Source: Romanomermis culicivorax (Eukaryota > Nematoda > Enoplea > Mermithida > Mermithidae). From it: DNA of 64,000 nt. This document shows positions 11,920 to 24,496 of the stretch, piece by piece (position 1 is the stretch's first letter; every line of letters starts with the position of its first letter). The notes beneath the pieces were generated by a model, which searched no databases, was not told the DNA's origin, and saw nothing but the letters and a program-made list of their open reading frames with translations. The translations under genes were made by a program, and so were the position numbers. Where the stretch lies: assembly GCA_963922205.1 (NCBI GenBank), contig CAWUHX010000134.1, forward strand, positions 1 through 64,000. The letters are read 5' to 3'.

Positions 11920-13452
11920 ATGTGAAACGGGAAGGGCGATGTGAGCACCGAATTTGCCACTTTCGTTGGCTGGACCAACGGGACGGAATGCATTCTAATA
12001 ATAGAAGCACATGCAAAAAAAGATATTCTACAAAAACCTCATCGAATTCTACAAAAAGCCAGTCATCTTAAATAATGTTTTAGTGACTACACATTTTTTG
12101 TCTCACTCTTCATATTGTTTTGTCACAGTTCTTGGAATGATCAATTGCGGTTGCTAGGAACCATGCTCAAGATTCATGTGCATTCAAAATTATGTCGCGC
12201 CTATACTTGAAATGCACGTAAATATGGCCAATGCGTTTAATTTTTATTAAGTCCATATTCGTGGTCCAGCGATTACTTATCACTGGTTGAGGGAATGAGT
12301 AAAGTTCTGTCTTCATCACCTTTATCACATAGTAACCTTAAATGTGGAACGCAAATTTCTCAAGGAAAGCAAAAATTTATCACGTAGTAGCCTTAAATGT
12401 GGAAAACAAATTTTTTTCACAACAAGCATGCTGATTAGTGGGGAATAATCAAAGAGACATTGAATTATAAATTATTAAATTATTGGGGAAAGCAGCACAG
12501 GGGGAGTAGCATCAACGAATTTCAGTTGTCGACTGCAGCTTTTTAAAAAGTGGTCAAGTTATGCGGAACATGTTACTGCCATTGTGCCATTTGCATCTCC
12601 TGGCAAATTCAGTGAATGTCAAACTTCATGCACATCCGATGATTTGGAGCTCATGACAGAAAGTTGTTTCCCTCAGTCTGAATTACTCCTTCTATTTTTA
12701 GACATAATTAAGAACTTGTAATCGATGAACCCTGATTTTATGAGCCCTTTCAAAGTTGTAAAAAGAGTTCGAACTTAGGTTTGAACATCAACCTCTTATT
12801 TGCCTACCATTCCATTATTCAACTGTGCCGCCGATACTGGTTAGCTGGATCAATCCATTCTGTGATATGACACATGAACATTCAGAGTTTCAAATGAGTG
12901 ACTGAATTATAGGTGGCGCGATAGCGTCAACCTATGATGTACTTGGCCCCCAAATTTCATGTCCCCCCCTCTAAAGCCAAAACGTTAAGAGCTAGAACCT
13001 TCGGGTTTTTTGCATAATAGGGGCTAACTGGGGTGCCTTCTGTCATTTCGCCTCTATCTGCATGTGGTGCTCGGTGGGGACCCAAAAACATGCAAAAAAC
13101 GCACTTTTTGAGGCCACCCAGTTCCACCATGCCCAGCATTGGGTGTGGCATATCCAAGCTTAATACTTCGGCCTGAGCATCTTGGGGGTGCAATCTCAAA
13201 TGCGATTTTTTATTTTTTCAAAATATGGCCTCAATTCAAAGTCCTGGGAAACAAAAGTCCTTTTTATTTTTTCAAAATATGGCCTCAATGTCCAAAGTCC
13301 TGGGAAACGCGAAATTCCCCAATTTTGTTATATAATACATACGGCTTCAAAAAATAATTTTTTGCAGCATGATGCACTACTAATTTTTTGCAGTTTCAAT
13401 TGAACCGAAAGCCTTATTGGGTTTTTTGGACTGTAAGGGTTATCGACCGTTG
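11920..13452. other. No gene seen; two short tandem duplications
   Basis: Two local duplications stand out. TTTATCACATAGTAACC and its neighbours occur twice at about 12325-12420, and a 55-base block (TTTTTCAAAATATGGCCTCA then CAAAGTCCTGGGAAAC) occurs twice at about 13205-13312. Stops occur in every frame and no known protein is visible. Confidence 0.5.
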
Positions 13453-14480
13453 GGAATTCGATATACGCAGTCACTTTACACAAAAAGATTAGCCCGGTTG
13501 TAAACAAGCGTATTTCCGTAATTTGTTTATGGAAGGGGATTTCAACCCCGGGAATTTAATGAATGTGATCACTTTACACAAAAAATTATTCCGGGTGTAA
13601 ACAAGCGTATTTTCCTGATTATTTGGCGGAAGGTGTTTTCGACCATCGGGAATTTGATGAATGCGATTACTGTACACAAGAAAATTATCTCCAGTGTAAA
13701 CAAGCGTATTTCCGTGATTTTTAGTGAGAGAAGTTTTCGACCGCGGGGGATTTAATGAATGTGATCACTTTACACAAAAGGTTATACAGGGTGTAAACAG
13801 GCGTATTCTCCTGACTATTTGATGGAAGGGGTTTTCGACCATCGGAAATTCGATTAATGCGATCACTTTACTTGAAGAATTATCTCGGGTGCCAACAAGC
13901 GTATTTTCGTGATTTTCGGTGGAAGGGGTTTTCGACCACGTGGAATTTGATGAATGCAATCACTTTACTTAAAAAACTATCCCGGGTGTAAGCAAGTGTA
14001 TTTTCGTATTTTTTGAGGGGATGGGTTTTTAAATACGAAGAATTTGATGAATGCGACCACTTTACACAAAAAATTATTCCTGGTGTAAACAAGAGTATTT
14101 TTGTGACTTTTTTGTGAAAGAGGTTTTCGGCTGCGGGTAATCAATGAATGCGTCACTTTACACAAAAAAATTATCTCGGGCGTAATGAAGCCTATTTTCT
14201 TGATTTTTTAAGGAAGGGGTTTTCGACCACGGGGAATTTAATGAATGTGATCACTTTACGCACAAAATTATATTGAGTGTGTTTCAAATGTATTTCTGCG
14301 ATATTTGAGGGGGGTTTCTGACCATGCGGAATTCAATGGACACAATCACTTCACACAAGAAATTGTCCTGTGTGTATTTAAAACAAAAGTATTTCTGGTT
14401 TTTTTTGGGTTGAGGGATTCTTGTTTATGGGGAATTCAATAGAAATGGTCACTTTACACTCTGTTTACAATGTGTTTTAG
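13453..14480. repeat. Satellite array, about 10.5 units of 97 bases
   Basis: Each unit runs GAATTTGATGAATGCGATCA, CTTTACACAAAAAATTATC, a GTGTAAACAAGCGTATTT block and GGTTTTCGACCACGGG, then repeats. Early units alternate between two forms: one with TTTAATGAATGTGATC plus TCCTGA..ATTTG and a CATCGG end, the other with GATGAATGCGAT and a CACGGG or CGCGGG end. This suggests a dimeric higher-order unit of about 195 bases. Units decay toward the right edge. No frame is kept open through the array. Confidence 0.9.
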
Positions 14481-14593
14481 CTTTAAGATTTTTTATTGTT
14501 TCTTTGATGTGAAGATGATCGAATTTGAAACTTAAATACGCTTCTATGAAGGTTTTCGTGCATGGTTGAGGCCCACTAAAAATTAATGAACTA

Positions 14594-16293
14594 GTTTATT
14601 AGAAAATGCCCCGATGCAGCAGAAAAAAGAAGAATATACTTGCTTGGATATTTGTCAAGCTAGAAAAAGGATTGAACTAGATTTTTGAGAACTTGGGTTG
14701 GAGTTGGAAAAAATTCACTTTTGTTATATTGGATTTTCATTCTTTCTCAAAAAAAAATCCCATGTCTGTGAAAAAGTATATTCTGCAGCTGAGTGCATCA
14801 ACACACTTTCCGACCAAACATGTGAACCTCCGAAATTTTAAGGAGTGTACAGGACTGGACCCTTATTTTTTGGCGTTTTTGGAGACCGAAAGTTCAAAAA
14901 AAGTTGACCAAAATTTTTTTTATGACAAATTTTCCAGTTTCTGAACCTTTGGGGTAGTTTGTACCCCCGTGTTTTCCCTTACACATGTGTGCTTCTAACT
15001 GCGTTGAACTTTTTGCTAAATTTAGTGTCAATAAAACAGGAATCGATCGTGGAAAAGTGGCACATAAAATTTCACTCAGCTTTTTTAGGAAAAAACTTAT
15101 AGCATAAAGTCTTCTTAGAACTAAATCGATTGTGCAAGATATGTTTAATTCACTCATTTTATAAAGCATATCGCATAGAATTCACTCTGTAAGTTCCACT
15201 GATTACAAACTATAAACAAATTTATTCTCTTCTATTTAACTATTCAACAAAATAACATCATTCACAGTTTTTGGATTTAAACTGAAATTAGCAGAAAGAG
15301 TGCTTTTTGTGGGATTGCAGACGAGAAGCAATTTCACCCATCTCTGTCGCTCCCGTCCTGCTTTCAAAAAAGTCATACTGTTGCACTGGGAGTGCGAGGA
15401 GAGTCGGGGCGAACTGGGTACAGGATTTGGCGCACACCTCTAATATAGGCTTGGCTGAATCTGGAGCATTTTTGTATGCTTTACTCTGCTCCCCCATTTG
15501 CAGATCGTTGCCCAATGACTGTAACCAAGTCTCAGTTGCACTAAAGGGGTCTGTGATCAAGCTCAAGATAGTCTCGAACAAACAAGCGACTTGGTTTGAT
15601 CTCAAGTTCGGTATAATTTGAATGTCATCACGAGCTCAATATCGAGATTATCCACAACTCAAGCTGTCGGGTTGCACTAATATTTCCACATAATTTTCTT
15701 ATCTCTAAAGCAAATAAATTTTAAAATGTCTGCAATTCTCAAACTTGAACTCAAACCTCAGTACTAGTTAATCCTGAAGTGAGTATTGTTTGTGCACTGA
15801 AAGAGAATAATTTGGACATTGTGATTAGCTCAAACTCAGAATCAGCAATTTAATCTCGATGTTGAGATTATCCTTATGTTGAGTTTGTGCAACCAACCTC
15901 GGGTTTCTTTATAGTTCTGAAAATGGCTATAATCCTGCCTCACTATTTTTCAGCTAGCGTGAGAGGCAGAAGTTTTGAATCTCTTGGGAGTCAGAAAGCT
16001 ATTGGTTTACCATTTCTTTACATTTGAAATCATGTGCATATAATTTTCATATAGAAAAATTTCGCTGTAGTTAATGCCAGGGGAAGGACAAAATGCTCGA
16101 TGCTGCAGAATATACATTTTCATAGACATGGAAATTTTTTTTGAGAATGAAAATCCAATATAACGAAAATGAATTTTTTCCAACTCCAACCCAAGTTCTC
16201 AAAAACCTAGTTCAATCCTTTTTCTAGCTTAGCAAATATCCAAGCAAGTATATTCTTCTTTTTTCTGCCCCATCTTGGCATTTTCTAATAAAC
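14594..16293. mobile_element. Element with 230-250 base terminal inverted repeats, about 1.7 kb
   Basis: GTTTATTAGAAAATGCC at 14594 is answered by GGCATTTTCTAATAAAC ending at 16293. The inverted match continues inward through AGAAGAATATACTTGCTTGG and GGGTTGGAGTTGG to about 14830 and 16050. Target duplications are not clear. The interior has one minus-strand open frame (15605-15288, about 105 residues) that is GC-richer than its surroundings and matches no transposase I know. This is a non-autonomous, foldback-like DNA transposon, or one whose enzyme gene is lost; superfamily unknown. Confidence 0.75.
15288..15605 (-). CDS. Unrecognised open frame inside the 14.6-16.3 kb inverted-repeat element
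   Basis: About 105 residues without a stop, GC-richer than the surrounding element. The middle part reads like soluble helical protein (for example [16 protein letters not shown]). A splice-acceptor-like CACAG lies just before the DPFSATETW stretch, so this could be one exon carried inside the element instead of an intact small gene. I recognise no family and see no other exon. It may be chance. Confidence 0.2.
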   Translation of the reverse strand: MRSNQVACLFETILSLITDPFSATETWLQSLGNDLQMGEQSKAYKNAPDSAKPILEVCAKSCTQFAPTLLALPVQQYDFFESRTGATEMGEIASRLQSHKKHSFC

Positions 16294-16740
16294 AAGTTAC
16301 TATCTACTTTACTGCCTTAGTTTATATGTAAATAATGTGAGTTATTTCTCGAAAATGAGTACTTATGTTTTTATGATTTATAAAATGCTCTTAAACGGGA
16401 AAATGACAAAAATTTTCACTGTAGTCGAAATCGTTCACAAGCTATCACAATACAATTTTTTAAAATTCTTACGGATTTGTTGAGTATGCAAAAAATATAA
16501 TTTCCCACTAAAATGTTAAAAAATAGACTATCTGGAAGACTGAGGATTCAAAAATTTCGTCCATTTTGGATTTGCCTGGCGCACAGCAAACCTCAAACAC
16601 AAATCTTCCGCTTTTCAATGAAACCAATAAAAATAACTTCGATCTTCTGTAAACCTCTGCACTGCAAAAAGCGAGGAAAACGTCATGATCACTATCTCCG
16701 AAAATCGCCATAAAATCAAAAATTCAACTTTCTAAGACTG
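16294..16740. other. Spacer with a worn MITE piece
   Basis: Bases 16385-16500 (GTCGAAATCGTTCACAAGC, then TTGAGTATGCAAAAAA) resemble the interior of the small TA-flanked element at 25953-26195. The rest shows no gene. Confidence 0.4.
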
Positions 16741-19700
16741 AAACCAAAGGAAACTGATGCTCCAAAAATCTTTGATAATGACGTGTATATCGATGTAATG
16801 CAAAAATGTGATGCCGAAATGATAAACTTTCGCTGCGATGCCAACAACGCATTAAGCAAAATTGTCACATTAGCGATGCAACAGCAAAAATACCTCGAAG
16901 AGTATAAAATTGAAATCGAAGATATAAAGGCTCAGAAAAAAGAGCTGTTGAAACTGAAAGTTTCCAAAGCCGAAAATATCCTGAGACCTACAAGCTCTTA
17001 TGCTCAGTCTCAAAAATTGTCTAAAAATCGAAATATTGCTAGTGAAAAGAAAAGTCAAATCAGTTTTTGAGAATTCAATGATGAAGATGATGATATAGTC
17101 GTTCTGAGCCAAAATTTCGGCGGAAACTCTGCATGAAATTCGTCTAGCACACAAATTCACTTTCTGCCAATTCTGCCTTCTCAGGTAAATAGATCTTTCG
17201 CTGTAAATGAAACTAGAATTAAAACTATCTGTAAAAAAATAGCGCTGCAAAAATTGGATAATTCGATGTGAAATCAACAAGTTCTGAAATGCTTCATCAC
17301 ACTTGAAAAAGAGTTTGGCCTTGATTCATCCGAATACATAAAACTTCATACTTCGCATGGCTTGACTTGTGATGGTGCTCTAAACACCATAAGAGATGTC
17401 CAATCCTACGAAGAAGCGAAACAAATTTTGATGTGCATGAATGCTCCGCATTGTGACCAAGATATGCTCCAATGCAAGCTACAGTCTATCGCTCTTTTTG
17501 AAACCAAAGATCCGTCAGCTTTCTTGAATCAAATTAGCACCTATATACATCTACTGCACTATGACTGAAGAGCTCAATATTGCCATAGATAAGTTATCAC
17601 AACTTTTCTTTGGAAAATGCAGGAAATCTATAGAGTATCGATTGACATGAGTAGCTTAGAAATGATCACCGATTTAGCAATAGCCATGGCGAAAGTTCAG
17701 AAAATGCAGCAAGCAAACAAACAGATAAATGTGAGAGTTGAACAACCTATACTGGTTAATGAACTCGAAAATTCGTCCGAACAGCAACCATCTCAGTTGA
17801 GGATCAGAGATAATTCAAAACATCGCTTTAGAGAAAAATAGAGATGATTCCAGACTGTGAGATTTCAAGATAATTTGACTTCGACGGCCAATAATGAGCT
17901 AGAAGAAAGCATAAAATGAATCCTAGAGAAATTCAGGATACAATAAAATTCGCAAAATACTAATTTTGAAAACTGAAGATTGTGATTTGATTGATTGGAT
18001 AGAGGAATGAGTCCAAATTTCTGAAATAGAGAAAATACTTCCTCTTAGGATTTCTCTCAGAATCGAAATTTTCAGCAAAACCAGGCATGTGATCAACTGC
18101 CGAAATACTGTACTTATCATGGCCAGTGCAAACACAATAGTTCCAAATGTCATCAGTCAAGACCACAGGCTGCACAGCCTCGTCAACTACAATTGAATCA
18201 GCAATGGTATAACAATAATAATGGGCGACCTTGTCTTCAACAAAATACATGTAATTACACACTAAATCAGAACCACAATTTTGATTGAAATAGCCGATTT
18301 TTCAATCACAATAACTGAAGCTATCAGAGAGATGTAGCGAACATTTCTCTGTGTGATTCTGAACCACCTCAAGAAAAGATAATTGAGAAGCACTACTACT
18401 ATCCAATGAATAGCTCACAGTCTGCACAAACACAGCTAAGTTCTTCACAACCATCCCAACAAATTTCACCTTCAGAAAATAAAATGGTGTCCAACTCACC
18501 TAAAACTTTGTTTCAATAAAACCAATGACTAGTACTGCTGATATGCTTGAACCCACTAAAATGCTGAAAGCTGCAAACTTTTCTGTTGCTCCGGGAATCA
18601 CCCATTTCACTATTGAAATACTACTGAACCATGGATTGTGAGATCTAGCAAGTGTCGAGTCAAAGAATGTTCACAAAAAGATATCAAAATTTTGAGCCTC
18701 TATGTTCCTACGTGTGCTTTTCACATCAATGCCGAAGTTGGAAAAATGAAAATGAAAGCTTTGATTGTTACCATTGCCCAGTGTTTAGTCATTTCCTCAT
18801 GTCTAGCTCAATGCTCATTGGGGATTGACTATGCTTCACTAGAAACATCTGCTCAGATAAAAGTTGCTGATGGTGCTATTGTCAATGCTCGAGGGCTTAT
18901 AATCTTCAAAATCAACTCACCTTTTGGAATACATCTAGTACAATACTGGATACTTCCTACTGCCGCAGAGCAATGCCTCCTAGGAATAGACACTATGTCT
19001 ATGGTCAGAAGGTGATGGTCAGAACTGACCATAAACCCTTGCAATGGATAAAGGAAGAGGAACATCAAAATTCGTGTCTCCAAAACTTCACTGTAAAACT
19101 ACAAGACTATGACTATCATGTCCAGTATGTAAAAGGAAAAGAAAACGCTTGCACTGACCTACTGTAATGAAACAAACCTTGTTCTAAACCTTAAACTATG
19201 TCTAATGAGGCAGCGGAGAAAGAAATATTTAGACTGATGTTTTGCGAACGGAAGAAAACCGTCACAGTTGTCACGAGATCGATGACTCGAAAAGAAAAAG
19301 AAAACGCTTATATCCGAAGAATTGCCTAAATCTGAAGAAGACTTCCAGCAACCCCAAAAATGTCTCATAATGTTAGAAACACGCGAAGAAATTCGAGAAG
19401 TGCAAAAAAACAATCCATATATTGTGAAACTTTTGAAAATTCTAGAGCAGAAACAGATCTCTATGATTTCTTTTGCATTTCATACTGAAAGCAAAATATT
19501 GTATGAAACACCCAAACAAGCTAATACAGCTTCGGCAATAGTAGTTCCGAGCACTCTAATCAAAAGCATTTTTTTTACTATTTCTCAGGGCAAAATCTTA
19601 AGGCATCAGGGTCATATTCGCACTACTGCGATGATCCAACAACATTTTTGGTGGTCTTAGATGGAAGAATCGATCATAAAATGGATAAAAACGTGTAAAA

Positions 19701-20590
19701 TTTGTCAACAAACAACTTTTCAGTTGCCGAAATCACCACTGCTTTTGCCGATACAGCCCAAATATCCGTTTGAAATTGTTGCGACCAATAATGCAAATAT
19801 TTCTCCTCTCAGTGAGAAATGCAAGACTACTTCATCAAATGGGTAAGGGCTCATTTGATCCTGAATCAAAAAGAAGCCACCATCATCGAAAGTTCAGTAA
19901 ACAACATGGTTTTTGTTCATGGAAGCACGAAATATCTGCTATCAAATCAAGGCACAGGTTTTGCTTCAAACTTGATGAAAGACATTGGGAACCTACTGAA
20001 AGTTCGAAAAATCAACACCACTGTGCATTATCTGCAGTGTAATGGCATGGTTGAACAATTCAATCAAACGTTGATTTTGCAGCTGAAGAAATCCACCACT
20101 GAAGACCCTGATAACTGGGAATGATATTTGCCATCCACGACTTTCACCTATAATGCTGTACTGCACACAGCTACTCACTTTTCTCTGTTCCAACTTTTGC
20201 GAGGGTATGAACCCAGAATTGCTACCGACTTCAACTGCCGAAAAGTTTGACATTGCTGCTAAGCTATGATGCGTATCAATACATTTCCACTCAAGCACAA
20301 CTAACATTGTATAGTGAAGTCGCTGAAAATCTAAAAACTGCTTCGGAATTGCATAAACAATATTTCAATAGAAAAGCGAAAGAGCAAAATACGATCTTAA
20401 TGATCTGGTACTGCTAGTCAATGCCAAAAAATCTATGAAAATCGACAGAGATTTCATTAGACCCTTTGTAGTGGTTGTGAACTCAGAAATATTGAAAAAC
20501 ATTGTAATGATCAATAGTTTAGGTTGTCCCAGACAATCTCAAAGAGTTTCCCTTTCGCTCTTCCCCTGGGAAGATTATATCAATCTGTCA
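16741..20590 (+). mobile_element. Ty3/gypsy-type LTR retrotransposon coding region (broken fossil)
   Basis: Parts in order: a gag-like region with a coiled coil (about 16780-17830), a nucleocapsid-like zinc knuckle (YCTYHGQCKHNSSKC near 18100), a protease-like stretch (near 18750-18900), RNase H (near 18980-19165, with RTDHKPLQWI and YVKGKENACTDLL), and integrase (about 19600-20130) with an HH..CC finger (HQGH, CKICQQ) and a core piece with NGMVEQFNQ. No clear reverse transcriptase body is left. It is broken in well over ten places and looks old. No 5' LTR is recognised. The order RNase H-integrase fits Ty3/gypsy. Confidence 0.8.
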
Positions 20591-23500
20591 GTATAAATAT
20601 TTGGGTCGCAGTAACTTCACCAGAAGATTTACATGCCTTGATTCGAGAAGATTGATGTTTCCATGTGAAACTAAATAAACTGGAATTAATCCAATTTTGT
20701 ATGATATTTTTAGAATACAACATCAAACGAATGATTCGAATTTCTAAATTCAAACGTTGGTTCGAGACAGTCTACACCCAGCTGCTAAATGTCCTCAGCA
20801 AATCAACTTACATCAAAAGGGGTGATCTAAAAAATGCATTGGGGATCCACTCAAAGACAAATTTTCGACATCATGTTTTGGTTGGCTTGGGTGTCAAAAA
20901 GATCTTGACAAATCAACTATACATTCATAGGGGAACGAAATTGTATATATAAAACCAAAATGTGACTCATGTCACTAGGTTTGTGCAATTGGGATTCCTG
21001 ACCGGCCATATGATAATGTTTGACACATTCGCAGCCACGCCCAAGGATTGGACTTCATTTTACGAATTCGTGTCTACACTGAAAATGTTGGTCATCGGTT
21101 TCTACCAATTTGGAAATGTCTCAAACACATGCACAGCTGAGATTTCTATTCACCCGACGCCTGAAAAATGCACACTACTGTGCTAGCTCCTAGTATACTG
21201 GTCGATGTCCAGATCATAGTAGAAAACATCAAGCGATCGGCTGAAAAATGGGAAAGAGCGGGGCTAATCAGCCTTTGCCCCAAAAACAAAAAAATAAAAG
21301 GAATCGTTTGGAATATGTTTGTGATCGACGTGAAATGCTTCATGCTACATTTTCCGCAAGGGAATGACTGAATCGCCCTAGCAGGCAAAGCCAATAATCA
21401 GGTCATAATGTATTTGATCCTCAACATGTACTATCTGATCCAAATTTTCCTAGCCTACGGTTGCTACAGATTCATTGATAGCATATGCCATAATATCCTA
21501 ATTTTTCCTCATCATTTTCTACCCCCCCTGAATATATACATACCATCGCACAAAATCTATATGATAAGGAGAGCATCAAATTAGAAGGCAATGAAAAGGG
21601 CGCATTTGGAGTCATTGCCCCCATGCTATCAAAAAGTCTACTTCATGCGATCATGAGAGACAAGATTTTGGCATTGAATAAAATCATTTTCTAGGATTAC
21701 ACTGTACTGAATATGCGTTTTTGCCTGCACAACCATTCAAACCTAGATCACTCTACCAAAGTGTTGGGGCAAAAACTGCATCTGTCAAAACTACTGACAT
21801 TGAAAGGAAAACACAATACCTCATCATGAGCTGACATGGATAAAACTGAACCGTATGACAATATTAATCTTTGTGGGGAATTCATAGACAGAGCTTTATG
21901 CTCTAATGACATACCAAGTATTCATCATAAGATCAGCGCTCCGATGTCAATTCTGTTTTTGTCCAATATCAATCAAAACATGGTCACTACTGACAAATTC
22001 AAACAAGCCAATTTTAGTCTTTTCATCACTGACCCATTCGAGGCCTATGGTCCTCTCGAAAAGTGGCCGGTGTACGATATAAAATCTGACTACCATATTC
22101 TGCAAATGCCAGTCTTAGCACTGCTATATTCAATGATAAACCATAATGAATGGATGAACGCAGTTTGCAGTACAATGCCAATAGTTATACATATTGGTGT
22201 GCCACATTCTGAAATGGAATTGTGTACAAAATTCCATTTCAGAAATCCAAAACAAAATCCTGAAATTTCTCGCTAAAAGTGAAGAAATCAAAATTGATTT
22301 GATCTGTGAACAAAACTGGATAAAACACAACAGAACGTTCGATAACAGGGCGAATCGAATGCGGCTAACTGAAAAAATTCGAAGCGATGATAAATAACTG
22401 GTCTACTCGAATCACTATTTTTTTCTGTCTTATAGTGTTCTGAAATGACGGCTTCAATGTCTATAATAAAACCGAATTGGTGACGAAAAAGAATTATAAG
22501 GAGAATCCTTATTACTATTTTTCATATAATTCACCAATATTGACTTTACAAAAATGTGAACATCTGATCTGTTTCATGCCGGATAATATCTTAAAGATGA
22601 GTTCAAATCTTCCTACTCTTCTGGAAGTGATGTTGTTTGGGGAAACCATAAGTCCTAAGAAAACGCCGGATCAGACTTTGACAGAACTTGAATTTGATAA
22701 AGAAATGGTGATGGCTGTAGAATTGCTGATAAAAGACATCGCGCAAGAAACCAAAGTCATTAAAACTGAAAATCCTAGCAAAAAGAACGTGATACAACTT
22801 AAAGTGACACCAAAGACATATCTGAAAATGATACTATGACTGAAATGCTGGCGATGCAAACGACAACTTCGATGACTCCCCTATCAAAAAGCTTGTCGTA
22901 TATCACCAAACACATCGATTGGGATAAAAAAGATGAATATAGAGCAGAAACTGCACTCATCAAAATGATATTATTGAAAGATATTTCGAAAGGAGAGGAA
23001 GAAAGTGAACCACAGATGATGCCCCTGCAAATAATACCGACAAGACATAACATACTGAAAATGCAAGAACCGGAAGTCACTGCACCTGTCAGCACTGACA
23101 GTTGGACTCCCATACTTGAAATCAAAGATAATTGACTTTGTGACGAACATGGCAAACCGATTCTCAATATTTGTGCATTTCAATTTTCCTTATTTTGTAA
23201 GTGAAATGTGATCAATATACTTCTTCGAACAGTTCAGGATTACCTCGAGGCTAATTTTGAAGATTTGAACTATGTTCCACCCCTGAAAAAGCATCTCAAT
23301 TCGAGAGATGACCGAAAAAGCAAAGAAAGGAAAGAAGTAGAACCAAAACACGAACAAAGAAGTCATCATTATCGTCACCAATGACCTTCATGGTCTACTA
23401 TACGCCAATATATCGAAATGAGGATTACAATAGTAGAAAAAACCATCATGGTGAATAAGCGTCGCATGAACGACCGAGAAAGTATCACCATGATCGATGC

Positions 23501-24492
23501 TTTTCTCGTTACGAATGTGAACATCCTAGCGAGTCCAGAGATTAACAAAAGAAACTTGAATGGGCTAGTGCTTTGAAATGCGACTGATTGAAAAAAAATG
23601 TTGACAAAAAGCAAGAGAGTCAACAGCCAGAAATGGCTGACTCTGAGAAAATGTTGAACGAACCGACTAGATCACAACAAGCCGAAACGATCAATGAAGA
23701 AGTGCGACAACAGAGATTTGTATGTGAATAAAAATCCCGCATAGATGATTTGCACATCCACGAACTCCACTGGAAAAACGGTACCCCAGCGTACCTACAG
23801 CACCTATCACGGCTCAGATTCTACCAGGAATGACTGAGGAAATGATAATCATCAACTATTTCAATTGGGCACACTTGCAATTTGACCGGACAAGCTTGCA
23901 GTAAGCCAACACAGCTTCACGACATATTTTGCAAGATTTCCCTGATTATTTTCACCCCCAATATTTGTGACACAATCCTCACTGCACTGAAGAGTTTACG
24001 GCAGTCCTCCTTAGCTGGATGTGTGACTACTATAAATATTATGGTGCTGAAAATGCTATTGTTATAACACAGCTTACAATGTTCCTCTTTCATTCTCATC
24101 AAGCGTTCAACTACAAAACAACTGACAACTTGTACTTGATAGCTGTCTGATACATCTTACGGTGTTTAATGGATAGGAAAGTGTCAAGCTATCCGGGGAC
24201 TGAGGAAAAGAAACAAATCAGAGGCGAAATCCATCCAGAATACCAGATGGAGATGGACAGACAAGCCAAACTAAAAACTCAGCAGAGCTCGACCATGCTG
24301 AGTCAACCGGCTATACCATCTAAATTGCAAATGAAACCAGTGCCGATAATCACTACAGCTGGCCTGATGCAAGGCCAAGCTGCCAGAATCTGAACATCTA
24401 TGGGTGCTGCTCAGCGAGCACTCCCTCCGCGCACACACAGGACTATTCAAAGGCCACAGATGCCCAGGCCAGCCATAGCAAAAGCAAGTAAA
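20591..24492 (+). mobile_element. Unassigned reading frames after the Ty3-type region (fossil, family uncertain)
   Basis: Several open stretches of 70-150 codons lie in one direction (about 20665-20950, 21836-22276, 22477-22839, 22836-23135 and 24169-24393). None matches a protein I know. The late ones are rich in M, Q and P. Position after pol suggests an additional element gene such as an env-like or accessory gene, but no signal peptide, fusion peptide or membrane anchor is plain. The region is broken in many places. It could also be a separate old element. Confidence 0.4.
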
Positions 24493-24496
24493 ATGC

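Noticed and set aside
13453-14480. CRISPR-like array
   Set aside because: Units of 97 bases diverge along their whole length with no unique spacers, and the genome is animal. It is a satellite.
20591-24492. Polinton or other large virus-like element
   Set aside because: No protein-primed polymerase, packaging ATPase, protease or capsid signature was recognised, and no long terminal repeats bound the region.
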